The translations under genes and the position numbers were made by a program. Below the pieces are notes generated by a model. The model was not told the origin of the DNA, did no database searches, and saw only the letters and a list, made by a program, of their open reading frames with translations. A stretch of DNA of 64,000 nt from Burkholderia oklahomensis C6786 (GTDB lineage: Bacteria > Pseudomonadota > Gammaproteobacteria > Burkholderiales > Burkholderiaceae), in assembly GCF_000959365.1 (NCBI RefSeq), contig NZ_CP009555.1, forward strand, positions 2,666,001 to 2,730,000. Direction: 5' to 3'. Shown here in pieces: positions 28,465-36,256 of this stretch (position 1 is its first letter; the number at the start of each line of letters is the position of its first letter).

Positions 28465-28659
28465 GCGTAGGAGCCTCGCGCGTCCGCCTGCCGCAAGTGC
28501 AGGCCCTGTTTCGACGTGGCTCCGAACGGTACTTATACCGTTTCTCCGATACCGATGCGGTCTGACCAAGACGCTCGGTGTCTTGATTCCGCGGCAGCGC
28601 GCCATGTCTCGCCTCGAGAACCGAGCGAGCCGCACGAATCATGCCCGTGGAGGATCTGA

Positions 28660-29769
28660 ATGAACGCTTGGTTATCGTGGCGTCCCAGTGAGCGGCATGC
28701 GCAGATATTGCGCGCAGCGCTGCGTCGCGGGACGCGTGTCAGTCACCATCTATTGAGCGTGGTCGGTTGCTGTGCGGTTGCGATCGCGCTCGCGCTGTGG
28801 CTGCTGCCCAACGTGCGCGGCACGCTCGCAGCAAAAGTAATGCCGTTCGTGTCGGCTGCCGTCCAGGCCGGTCCGGCGCGGCTCCTCAGCGGCCATCCGC
28901 TCCCGACCTTCGGCCCGGCGAATGCCGACGAAGCCGAATCGATCAACGCGGACGCGACGCCTGCGCCGACGGCAACGGCCGCGCCCGCCGACGTCGGCGC
29001 GGCGCTCGACGCCGTGCGCAACGGTCCTTCGCCCGTGTCGCTCGCGAAGCTCATCCCGACGCAGCGGGTCGCCGCCGACGCGCGCGACGACCGCGTGCTC
29101 GCGTCGAACCGCGAACAGGCGCTCGTCGCCACTTACCTCGCGCGCCGCTACCGCGTCGCGCAGGAGCCCGTCGGCCAGCTCGTGAAGGCGGCGTTCCAGA
29201 CGGGCCGCGACGTCGGGCTCGACCCGCTGCTGATCCTTGCCGTGATGGCGATCGAATCCGGCTTCAATCCATACGCCGAAAGCGGCGTCGGCGCGCAGGG
29301 CCTGATGCAGGTGATGTCGAAGGTCCATTCGGACAAGTTCGAGTATTTCGGCGGTACCGATGCGGCGCTGCAGCCGCTCGTCAACATCCAGGTCGGCGCG
29401 CTCGTGCTGAAGGATTGCATCGCGCGCGGCGGCTCGCTCTCGGGCGGGCTGCGTCTGTACGTCGGCGCGACGACGCCCGACGACGGCGGCTACGGCACGA
29501 AGGTGATCGGCGAGCGCGACCGGCTGCGCGATGTCGCGCGCGGCCGCAAGGTATCGATCTATGCGTCGCAGCAGCCCGCGCAGGGCGCAGTGACGGTCGC
29601 GACGGTATCGACGTCGGGCTCGACGCAAAAGCGCGTGCGTACGACGCTCGACGGCGCGCACCCGCTGACAATCAAGGCGGCCGCCGCGCCGAAGGCGCCG
29701 CAGCAGGACGACGCGAGCGTCGACACGGCGGCGAAGCACGACACCGCTGCTTCGGAGCTCGGCACCTGA
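28660..29769 (+). CDS. Lytic transglycosylase (SLT domain)
   Basis: Peptidoglycan-cleaving enzyme of 369 residues. A membrane anchor or uncleaved signal (about 28-52, LLSVVGCCAVAIALALWLL) is followed by an alanine-rich linker. The SLT domain starts near residue 165, and the catalytic glutamate is in LAVMAIESGFNPYAE, followed by the GAQGLMQVM motif. A low-complexity tail follows. The GTGGAGGATCTGAATG start context has a clear ribosome site. A strong terminator ends the unit. Confidence 0.9.
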   Translation: MNAWLSWRPSERHAQILRAALRRGTRVSHHLLSVVGCCAVAIALALWLLPNVRGTLAAKVMPFVSAAVQAGPARLLSGHPLPTFGPANADEAESINADATPAPTATAAPADVGAALDAVRNGPSPVSLAKLIPTQRVAADARDDRVLASNREQALVATYLARRYRVAQEPVGQLVKAAFQTGRDVGLDPLLILAVMAIESGFNPYAESGVGAQGLMQVMSKVHSDKFEYFGGTDAALQPLVNIQVGALVLKDCIARGGSLSGGLRLYVGATTPDDGGYGTKVIGERDRLRDVARGRKVSIYASQQPAQGAVTVATVSTSGSTQKRVRTTLDGAHPLTIKAAAAPKAPQQDDASVDTAAKHDTAASELGT

Positions 29770-29858
29770 CGGGTGGCGATGGCGATTGCCGAATGCGCCG
29801 GAGCGGCGGGCCGCTTCGGTCGCGAGCAGGTTGCAGAAGGCTGGGAATCATCGAAAGG

Positions 29859-29892
29859 GCCGAGTCCGGTGTCAGACGGGACTCGGCTTTTT
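29859..29892 (+). terminator. Rho-independent terminator
   Basis: 9-bp stem GCCGAGTCC/GGACTCGGC with an 11-base loop and TTTTT, 90 bases after the lytic transglycosylase. Confidence 0.85.
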
Positions 29893-29965
29893 CGTTTGGG
29901 CGGGCGAGGATGTTGCGCGTGTTGTAGGTGCAACTAACTGCAAGCGGTAGTGTGTGTGACGGCCA

Positions 29966-29988
29966 CGCCGATTTGTCGCAAATCGGCG
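29966..29988. repeat. Perfect 10-bp palindromic hairpin
   Basis: CGCCGATTTG, loop TCG, CAAATCGGCG. No U-run. It lies in the otherwise gene-free stretch 29893-30278, between a terminator and a heptamer array. Confidence 0.7.
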
Positions 29989-30019
29989 CGGTTGCGGCAC
30001 GCGGCCCAGTACTTACGCT

Positions 30020-30089
<70 letters not shown>

Positions 30090-30278
30090 CAAAGCGCAAA
30101 TCGTCAAGCTCGGCCTCGAGGCGAGCGGCGCAGTGAAGGGCGGGGCACGGAAAGCCGAAGGCGAAAGAGGTGGGAAGCAGGATGGGCGATCGCGAGACGC
30201 GCCGCGGCGCGACCGCCGTGATCGGCAGCAACGGACGGTGCCCGCAATGCGGCCGGCGGCGCCCTTGCCGAGAGCCTT

Positions 30279-31472
30279 CTACCGTCCGAACAGCTTGCCG
30301 AGACGCTCGACCGCCTCTTCGAGCCGCGAGTACGCAGTCGCATAGGACAGCCGGATATAGTCGTGCGGCGCATGAACGCCGAAATCCATCCCCGGCACGA
30401 GCACGACGCCCGCGTCGTGCAGCATCGCGTTCACGAGCGCGGCGCTGTCGCCTGCCGCCGGATGCGCGACGCCGCCGCATTGCGCGTATACATAGAACGC
30501 GCCGTCCGGCATCACGGGCACCTCGAAACCGAGCGATTCGATCGCCGGCACGATGAAATCGCGGCGGCGCTTGAATTCGGCGCGGCGCGCCTCGTAGATC
30601 GCGAGCGTGTCCGGCTCGAAGCATGCGAGCGCCGCATGCTGCGCGAGCGCCGACGGGCAGATGAACAGGTTCTGCGCGAGTTTTTCGAACGTGCCGACGA
30701 GCGCCGGCGGCACGACGAGCCAGCCGAGCCGCCAGCCCGTCATGTTGAAGTACTTCGAGAAGCTGTTGACGGTGACGACGTCGTCGCCGAACGACAGCGC
30801 CGAGACGGGCGCGCCGTCGTAGCTCAGGCCCTGGTAGATCTCGTCGACGATCGTGAAGCCGCCGCGCGCGCGCACGGCGTCGATGATCCGGCCGAGTTCG
30901 GCGGGCTCGAGCGACGTGCCCGTCGGGTTCGACGGCGACGCGAGCAGCACGCCGCGCGTGCGTTCGCCCCAGCGCGCCTTCACGTCGTTCGCGGTCAGCT
31001 GGAAGCGGGTTTCGGGGCCGCTCGGCACGAGCATCGCGCGGCCTTCGGCCGTCGCGACGAAGTGGCGGTTGCACGGATACGAAGGATCGGGCATCAGCAC
31101 TTCGTCGTCACGGCCGACGAGCGCGAGACACGCGAGCAGCAGCGCGGCCGACGCGCCCGCCGTCACGACGATCCGCTCCGGCGCGATCGCGAGACCGTAC
31201 GCGCGCGCATAGTGCGCGGCGATCGCCTCGCGCAGCGGCGCGATGCCGAGCGCGCTCGTGTATTGCGTGACGCCGCGGCGCAGCGCCGCGGCCGCCGCCT
31301 CGATGACGGGCTCCGGCGCGGTGAAGTCCGGCTCGCCGATGCTCATGTGGATGACGTCGCGGCCGGCGCGCTCGAGCACGGCGGCCTCCTTGACGATCTC
31401 CATCACGTAGAACGGCTCGATCGCGTCGACGCGCGACGCGAGCCTCAGGAGCGAATCGGCAGCGGTATTCAT
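30279..31472 (-). CDS. Class I PLP-dependent aminotransferase
   Basis: Cytoplasmic transaminase of the aspartate aminotransferase superfamily, 397 residues. N-terminal IEPFYVMEIVKEAAVLERAG, the VTAGASAALLLACLAL cofactor loop, the conserved SPSNPTG, and the PLP lysine in NSFSKYFNMTGWRLGW are all present. Amino-acid specificity cannot be assigned. It is downstream of nusB (60-base gap) on the same strand, so it probably ends the rib-nusB operon. Confidence 0.9.
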   Translation of the reverse strand: MNTAADSLLRLASRVDAIEPFYVMEIVKEAAVLERAGRDVIHMSIGEPDFTAPEPVIEAAAAALRRGVTQYTSALGIAPLREAIAAHYARAYGLAIAPERIVVTAGASAALLLACLALVGRDDEVLMPDPSYPCNRHFVATAEGRAMLVPSGPETRFQLTANDVKARWGERTRGVLLASPSNPTGTSLEPAELGRIIDAVRARGGFTIVDEIYQGLSYDGAPVSALSFGDDVVTVNSFSKYFNMTGWRLGWLVVPPALVGTFEKLAQNLFICPSALAQHAALACFEPDTLAIYEARRAEFKRRRDFIVPAIESLGFEVPVMPDGAFYVYAQCGGVAHPAAGDSAALVNAMLHDAGVVLVPGMDFGVHAPHDYIRLSYATAYSRLEEAVERLGKLFGR

Positions 31473-31532
31473 CGTCGAATCAAAACGTTGGGGAAGCGGA
31501 AAGCGGGCGCGCGCCGCGCGCCCGCGAAGGGG

Positions 31533-31970
31533 TTACGCGTCGCGTCGCGCCTGCGTTTCGGCCGGGCGCAGCTTGACGGAGAGCTTGTCGAGCACGCCGT
31601 TCACGTACTTGTAGCCGTCCGAGCCGCCGAACGTCTTCGCGAGTTCGACGGCCTCGTTGATGATCACGCGGTACGGCGTTTCGATCTGATGCGTGAGCTC
31701 GTACGTCGCGATCAGCAGCACCGCGCGTTCGACGGGCGACAGTTGGTCGATCGGACGGTCGAGGCTCGGCGAGATCGCTTCGGCAAGCGCCGCGTGCTCG
31801 CGGATCACGCCGTGCAGAATCGTGTCGAGCAGCGTCTTGTCGGCCTTGTCGTAACCCAGCGCGCCGCGCAATTGCGCGTCGATCTCGCCCGGCGCCGCGT
31901 TCGACAGCAGCCACTGATACAGGCCCTGCGTCGCCAGCTCGCGCGATTGTCGGCGGGCGCTCTTCTTCAT
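31533..31970 (-). CDS. nusB: Transcription antitermination protein NusB
   Basis: Binds boxA RNA with NusE (S10) in rRNA antitermination. 145 residues, all-helical. Landmarks are [20 protein letters not shown] at the N-terminus, and [21 protein letters not shown] plus [25 protein letters not shown] in the body. The start overlaps the ribH stop as ATGA; ribH-nusB pairing is widespread. Confidence 0.97.
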   Translation of the reverse strand: MKKSARRQSRELATQGLYQWLLSNAAPGEIDAQLRGALGYDKADKTLLDTILHGVIREHAALAEAISPSLDRPIDQLSPVERAVLLIATYELTHQIETPYRVIINEAVELAKTFGGSDGYKYVNGVLDKLSVKLRPAETQARRDA

Positions 31971-32485
31971 GCGCGCTCCTCTTCGTCTTCGTCGTCCTCG
32001 TCTTCATCCTCTTCGTCGTCGCTCAATTGATCGAGCGTCATCGTGAGGTTCGCCATCTCGACGGCGACGCGTGCGGCGTCGCGGCCCTTCTCGGTCATCC
32101 GGGCGATCGCCTGCTCGTCGGTTTCGGTCGTGAGCACGGCGTTCGCGATCGGCGTGTTGAAGTCGAGCGCGATGCGCGTGATGCCCGCGCCGCTCTCGTT
32201 CGACACGAGCTCGAAGTGATAGGTCTCGCCGCGGATCACCGCGCCGAGCGCGATCAGCGCGTCGAACTGGTTGCTTTCCGCGAGCTTTTGCAGCGCGAGC
32301 GGGATTTCGAGCGCGCCCGGCACGGTCACGAGCAGCACGTCTTCGCCGGCGACGCCCAAGCGCTCCAGCTCTTCGACGCACGCGTCCGCGAGGCCGTTGC
32401 AGACGGGCTCGTTGAAGCGCGATTGAACGATGCCGATACGCAGGCCATCGCCTTCGAGGTTCGGTTGATATTGTCCGATTTCCAT
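31967..32485 (-). CDS. ribH: 6,7-dimethyl-8-ribityllumazine synthase RibH
   Basis: Penultimate enzyme of riboflavin synthesis, 172 residues from [20 protein letters not shown]. The [34 protein letters not shown] and [18 protein letters not shown] motifs are intact. Unusually, the last 17 residues are an acidic tail ([17 protein letters not shown]), about 15 longer than many homologues and coded by repetitive GAC/GAG codons. ribBA is 80 bases upstream, and nusB overlaps downstream. Confidence 0.97.
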   Translation of the reverse strand: MEIGQYQPNLEGDGLRIGIVQSRFNEPVCNGLADACVEELERLGVAGEDVLLVTVPGALEIPLALQKLAESNQFDALIALGAVIRGETYHFELVSNESGAGITRIALDFNTPIANAVLTTETDEQAIARMTEKGRDAARVAVEMANLTMTLDQLSDDEEDEDEDDEDEEERA

Positions 32486-32565
32486 GTTCTTTCCGTGGTG
32501 TGGATTAGCGGTGATAGGGGCTGCAGCACAGGCTGACAACAGTACGACACTACGACACGAGACCG

Positions 32566-33702
32566 TTATGCGGCGTCGGGCGTCGACGTCGCGCCGCCCG
32601 GCATCGGCGCGAAGCCGGTGACTTCGAGGCCGTAGCCGGACATGCTGCCGAGCTTGCGCGGATTCGACAGCACCTGCATCTTGCCGACGCCGACGTCGCG
32701 CAGGATCTGCGCGCCGATGCCGAACGTCTTGAAATCGACCGGCCGGCGCTTGAGCGCGGCCGCCTTCTCCTTCTCGTCGAACGCGAGGAACACGTCGACG
32801 AGATGCTCGTTCGTGTCGCCGCAGTTCAGCAGCACGACCACGCCGAGCTCGCGCGCGGCGATTTCCTTCATCGCGGCGTCGAGCGTCCACGAGTGGGTCG
32901 ATATGCCGGTCTCGAGCAGGTCGAGCACCGACAGCGGCTCGTGCACGCGCACGGGCGTCTCGTCGTGCGGCGCGGGCGTGCCGCGCACGAGCGCGATGTG
33001 CGGCGAGCCCGTCGGATGATCGCGGTACAGCACCGCCTTGAACGGGCCGTGCGCCGTCTGCATCGTGCGTTCGGCAACGCGCTCGACGATCGATTCGGTG
33101 CGGCTGCGATAGTGGATCAGATCGGCGATCGTGCCGATCTTCAGGCCGTGCTCCTTGCCGAATTCGATCAGGTCCGGCAGGCGCGCCATCGTGCCGTCGT
33201 CCTTGATGATCTCGCAGATCACGGCGGCGGGCGTGAGGCCCGCGAGCGCCGTCAGATCGCAGCCCGCCTCGGTGTGGCCCGCGCGCACGAGCACGCCGCC
33301 CGGCTGCGCCATGATCGGGAACACGTGGCCCGGCTGCACGATGTGCTCGGCGCGCGCGTCGTGCGCGACCGCGGTCGCGATCGTGCGCGCGCGGTCCGCG
33401 GCCGAGATGCCCGTCGTCACGCCTTCGGCCGCTTCGATGCTGACCGTGAACGCGGTGCCGTACTGGGTGCCGTTGCGATACGTCATCAGCGGCAGGTGGA
33501 GCTGCTTGCAGCGCTCCTGCGTGAGCGTGAGGCAAATCAGCCCGCGGCCGTAGCGAGCCATGAAGTTGATCGCTTCCGGCGTGACGAACTCGGCGGCGAG
33601 CACGAGGTCGCCCTCGTTTTCGCGGTCTTCTTCGTCGACCAGGATCACCATCCGGCCGGCTTTGAGCTCGGCAATGATGTCGGGCGTGGAGGCGAGCGTC
33701 AT
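32566..33702 (-). CDS. ribBA: DHBP synthase with degenerate GTP cyclohydrolase II domain (RibBA/RibBX type)
   Basis: 378 residues. Residues about 1-205 are a complete 3,4-dihydroxy-2-butanone-4-phosphate synthase: [29 protein letters not shown] and [14 protein letters not shown] are intact. The C-terminal half aligns with GTP cyclohydrolase II, but the zinc-cysteine/catalytic stretch (normally CxTGDxxxSxRCDCG) is replaced by [20 protein letters not shown]. This half is therefore probably not a cyclohydrolase. A stand-alone RibA is expected elsewhere in the genome. Confidence 0.92.
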   Translation of the reverse strand: MTLASTPDIIAELKAGRMVILVDEEDRENEGDLVLAAEFVTPEAINFMARYGRGLICLTLTQERCKQLHLPLMTYRNGTQYGTAFTVSIEAAEGVTTGISAADRARTIATAVAHDARAEHIVQPGHVFPIMAQPGGVLVRAGHTEAGCDLTALAGLTPAAVICEIIKDDGTMARLPDLIEFGKEHGLKIGTIADLIHYRSRTESIVERVAERTMQTAHGPFKAVLYRDHPTGSPHIALVRGTPAPHDETPVRVHEPLSVLDLLETGISTHSWTLDAAMKEIAARELGVVVLLNCGDTNEHLVDVFLAFDEKEKAAALKRRPVDFKTFGIGAQILRDVGVGKMQVLSNPRKLGSMSGYGLEVTGFAPMPGGATSTPDAA

Positions 33703-33960
33703 AAAAGGATCAGGGGAGGGGAAAGCGCGTATTTTACGCCACGCGCGCCGGGTTTTAGCCGGATGCGGCGCGACGGCCGGCCGCGTCGGCCGAACGGCCT
33801 ATGGCGGCGCGCGCGGCGATGCGGCCGGAGCGCCGCGCGGCGGACGTTCGGCGCGCGCCGGTGCGCGATATCCGGCGGGCGGCGCAGATGCGAAAAGGGC
33901 GCGATGCGTGCGCCGATCGTCCGATCGCGCGCCCGCGCCGCGCGCCGCGCCGGTTCACGC
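33703..33960. other. Gap between ribBA and the stranded ribE tail
   Basis: 258 bases, G+C-rich. No gene is supported on either strand; it should hold the ribBA promoter. Confidence 0.5.
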
Positions 33961-34007
33961 TTACTTCGGCGCGTTCACCATCCGCTCGACGTATCGCGCG
34001 ATTATGT
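33961..34007 (-). pseudogene. ribE: Stranded original 3' end of ribE
   Basis: Minus strand reads [14 protein letters not shown] then TAA. The active ribE has DMIARYTERILSSAPP at its end, so this matches a riboflavin synthase C-terminus cut off from its gene. The functional copy is 1.6 kb away on the other side of the island. The 5' boundary is at the repeat around 33991-34007. Confidence 0.8.
33991..34007. repeat. Direct repeat at the left island junction
   Basis: GTATCGCGCGATTATGT. It pairs with GTACCGCGCGATCATGT at 35658-35674: 15 of 17 identical, both C/T differences. Both copies encode the IARY part of ribE, as an attachment site within a gene's 3' end would. Confidence 0.75.
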
Positions 34008-34142
34008 GGAGTCTGGCGGGAAAACCAAGCCCCACATAAGCGGGATCAAGAAAAGCTGCTCGTATACCGTCAGAAATACCGTCGCGTCACGGTGCTTGTA
34101 GCGAGACGACCACAGGCGATGGTGGACGCTGCCCGCAATTGT

Positions 34143-34457
34143 TCAGAGCGTTTCCAGCATCTGAAGCGTTTCCGGGTGCTTGGCGACCAGTCGGATCAGC
34201 GTGGCCGCTTGTGCGTTGGGCTTGGCCTTGCCTTGTTCCCAATTCTGATACGTACGCACATTGATGCGCAGGCTTCGGGCCATGACGGCTTGCGACGCGT
34301 GAGAGGCTTCACGCACGGCCTTGATTTCTGCTGGCGAAACTTCGAGCGCATCGGGCACATCGGCCTTGATCTTGCGCAGCGTGATTTTCCCTTCGCGCTC
34401 GGCAGTAAGGGCATCGAGACCCTCGGTCAATTCAGCAAACAGATTTCGCTTCTTCAT
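34143..34457 (-). CDS. Antitoxin with Xre-type HTH (HigA/NadS-like)
   Basis: 104 residues. N-terminal half KKRNLFAELTEGLDALTAER is typical of antitoxins paired with HigB/RelE-type toxins. The helix-turn-helix is VREASHASQAVMARSLRI followed by VRTYQNWEQGKAKPN. It overlaps the upstream toxin gene by 4 bases (34454-34457). It should bind the palindrome at 34804-34828 and neutralise the toxin. The toxin-first order is the HigBA arrangement. Confidence 0.88.
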   Translation of the reverse strand: MKKRNLFAELTEGLDALTAEREGKITLRKIKADVPDALEVSPAEIKAVREASHASQAVMARSLRINVRTYQNWEQGKAKPNAQAATLIRLVAKHPETLQMLETL

Positions 34458-34798
34458 TGCTTGCTCCGTATCGTGACCTCTCTTTCCAGTAGCTTTGCGA
34501 AGGCTTTGCGCTCGTCACTGGAGAGGTCTGCCATTTCATCCTTGTCGTACAGTGTGAACAACCAGAATTGATAACCGCTGACCCAGTAGTAATAGATCAC
34601 CCGTAGGCCACCGCGTTTGCCTTTCTGGCGGCGTTTGTCGGCGAACCTCAACTTCCGCAGACCGCCGGCTCCCTTGATCAGGTCGCCAGCCTCGGGATTG
34701 GCCAGCAGCTCTTTCTGCAGGACGGCGTACTCGTCATCCGCCAGGTAGTTCTCGCGTTCACGGGAAAACGTCGGCAGTTCAATGAAGGTCGCTTCCAT
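34454..34798 (-). CDS. RelE/HigB-like toxin
   Basis: 114 residues. Family elements are FSRERENYLADDEYAVLQKELLANPEAGDLI, GAGGLRKLRFA and the basic RQKGKRGGLRVIYYY (the mRNA-cleavage site region of RelE/HigB), then FWLFTLYDKDEMADLSSDERKAF. It is probably a ribosome-dependent mRNA interferase, inferred from the family. First gene of the operon; it starts 5 bases after an operator-like palindrome. Confidence 0.88.
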   Translation of the reverse strand: MEATFIELPTFSRERENYLADDEYAVLQKELLANPEAGDLIKGAGGLRKLRFADKRRQKGKRGGLRVIYYYWVSGYQFWLFTLYDKDEMADLSSDERKAFAKLLEREVTIRSKQ

Positions 34799-34803
34799 AA
34801 AAA

Positions 34804-34828
34804 ATTATACGCTACTTGCGTATAATTG
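34804..34828. promoter_or_regulatory. Operator palindrome of the toxin-antitoxin operon
   Basis: AATTATACGC and its exact complement around a 5-base spacer (TACTT), 6 bases upstream of the toxin start codon on the minus strand. The arms contain TATAAT-like sequence on both strands, so the site overlaps the core promoter. This fits autorepression by the antitoxin. Confidence 0.7.
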
Positions 34829-34958
34829 CAAGAGCACGCTTCGGCGAGCCGGGCCGAACTACGCTTGGGCCTACCGCTCATCGCGCCGGAGTCGGTTGGA
34901 GGTACGCCATGTTAGCTCGGCGTACATCTTCTTTTGGTACACGGTTGCTCCCCTTTCT

Positions 34959-35459
34959 ATGCTCTATCTTTACTGCACTCACAAGCTGCTCAAACGTCTG
35001 AAACCCGACGTGGTCGAGGCTGGAAGCAGCACGACGAAGCTTGGCAACTGGTACGCAACTGTTTTGCCATGGCGGCCTCAGGTCGCGATGCTGGTGAATG
35101 AGCAGACGCTATTGCCGGTGCTGATGCCGTTGGCTCCTGCCACCAACCTAGCGGTTAGGTTCCCGGAAGCTCTGATAGACATACTGGCCGCCCACGGGAT
35201 GCCGGGTTCGTTTATCGAGTCGGAAGTGAGCGAAATGCAGGTCGTCAAATACGCGAAGACACAAAATCGCAGCGTTGTCGGCATCATGACGGAGTTCGCG
35301 CATCTCGCCGAAGCCTACCGCGCCCACGACAAACCGACCGAACTCATCGAACTGTCGCTAAAACTGGCGCGCACCCCATGTAGCCCGCTTTACAAGGGAC
35401 CAGTGTCTCCAGAGCGGGCGTTGAAAGCGTTGACGAACGATGGGGGAGCAGCTTCCTGA
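34959..35459 (+). CDS. DUF6933-like protein
   Basis: 166 residues from MLYLYCTHKLLKRLKPDVVE. The start was chosen at this motif; a longer 5' frame crosses the toxin operator. The pattern (short N-terminal YCTxKLLKRL, then TTKLGNWYAT, VNEQTLLPVLMPLAPATNL) matches DUF6933 proteins of unknown function. It lies on the opposite strand from the toxin-antitoxin pair, with 160 bases between their starts. It has no signal peptide or membrane segment. Confidence 0.6.
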   Translation: MLYLYCTHKLLKRLKPDVVEAGSSTTKLGNWYATVLPWRPQVAMLVNEQTLLPVLMPLAPATNLAVRFPEALIDILAAHGMPGSFIESEVSEMQVVKYAKTQNRSVVGIMTEFAHLAEAYRAHDKPTELIELSLKLARTPCSPLYKGPVSPERALKALTNDGGAAS

Positions 35460-35595
35460 TTGCGATTTGCCGCGGCGTAGTCCGGGTCGAGTAGGCCGGA
35501 GGGCCGATACTCGACGCGCCGGATGCAAAGCGGCTACGGGTTACAGAGTCGCCCGATGGACGACTTGCCGCCGAGCGAAAGACAGCCATGCAGCT

Positions 35596-35620
35596 GTAGC
35601 TGACCGCAGCGGTCAGCTAC
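35596..35620. repeat. 12+1+12 palindrome at the right end of the island
   Basis: GTAGCTGACCGC, A, then the exact complement. The outer CAGC (35591-35594) and GCTG (35621-35624) extend the stem with one bulged base. It covers the last codons and stop of the present ribE (stop at 35613-35615). It may terminate ribE or be the core of the insertion site. Confidence 0.8.
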
Positions 35621-36242
35621 GCTGTATCGGCGGCGCCGACGACAGAATCCTTTCGGTGTACCGCGCGATCATGTCGATCTCCAGATTGACCTTCGCGCCG
35701 GCCTTCAGATGCCGCAGCGTCGTCACCTCGACCGTATGAGGAATCAGGTTGATCGAGAATTCGCAGCCGTCGTCGCGGTCCTCGACCGAATTGACGGTAA
35801 GGCTCACGCCGTTGACGGTGATCGAGCCCTTGTAAGCGAGATAGCGGCCGAGCTCGCGCGGCGCGAGCACGCGCAGCTCGTGCGATTCGCCGACGGGCGC
35901 AAAGCGCGTGACCGTGCCGAGCCCGTCGACGTGCCCGGACACGATGTGGCCGCCAAGGCGATCGTGCGCGCGCAGCGCTTTTTCGAGGTTCACGTCGCCC
36001 GGCTCGGCGAGGCCGACCGTCTTGTTCAGGCTTTCGCGCGACACCTCGACGTCGAACGTGTCGGCCGTCTTCGCGACGACCGTCATGCACGCGCCCTGGA
36101 TCGCGATGCTGTCGCCGAGCGCGACGTCGGCGAGGTCGAGCCCGCCCGCGCGCAATTCGAGGCGCACGCCCGCGTCGGGCGAGGAGGCGATCGGCTCGAT
36201 CGTTTCGATGCGGCCGACCGCCGCGACGATTCCGGTAAACAT
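35613..36242 (-). CDS. ribE: Riboflavin synthase alpha subunit RibE
   Basis: Converts two lumazines to riboflavin plus the pyrimidine. 209 residues: two beta-barrel repeats with MFTGIVAAVGRIE at the start and ESLNKTVGL and GSITVNGVSLTVN repeats. The C-terminus is unusual: RYTERILSSAPPIQRS replaces the expected [11 protein letters not shown] tail, which is found stranded at 33961-34007. The last residues therefore come from the island. ribD is 14 bases upstream and ribBA is on the far side of the island. Confidence 0.96.
   Translation of the reverse strand: MFTGIVAAVGRIETIEPIASSPDAGVRLELRAGGLDLADVALGDSIAIQGACMTVVAKTADTFDVEVSRESLNKTVGLAEPGDVNLEKALRAHDRLGGHIVSGHVDGLGTVTRFAPVGESHELRVLAPRELGRYLAYKGSITVNGVSLTVNSVEDRDDGCEFSINLIPHTVEVTTLRHLKAGAKVNLEIDMIARYTERILSSAPPIQRS
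35658..35674. repeat. Direct repeat at the right island junction
   Basis: GTACCGCGCGATCATGT inside ribE, partner of 33991-34007 (15 of 17 identical). Confidence 0.75.
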
Positions 36243-36256
36243 CGTGTCGGGTTCCG

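Larger units (their letters stand above)
34008..35657. mobile_element. Small genomic island inserted in the 3' end of ribE
   Basis: About 1.65 kb between the two copies of the ribE-derived repeat. It holds a toxin-antitoxin pair, a DUF6933-like gene and two palindromes. Base composition differs from the flanks: 34441-34500 has 28 G or C in 60. No integrase or transposase is visible, so it is a remnant, or was moved by an enzyme coded elsewhere. The active ribE now takes its last residues from the island side. Confidence 0.75.

Noticed and set aside
33703..33960. FMN riboswitch for riboflavin genes
   Set aside because: No AGGGT...CGGCGGT core was seen here, or before ribD, ribE or ribH.
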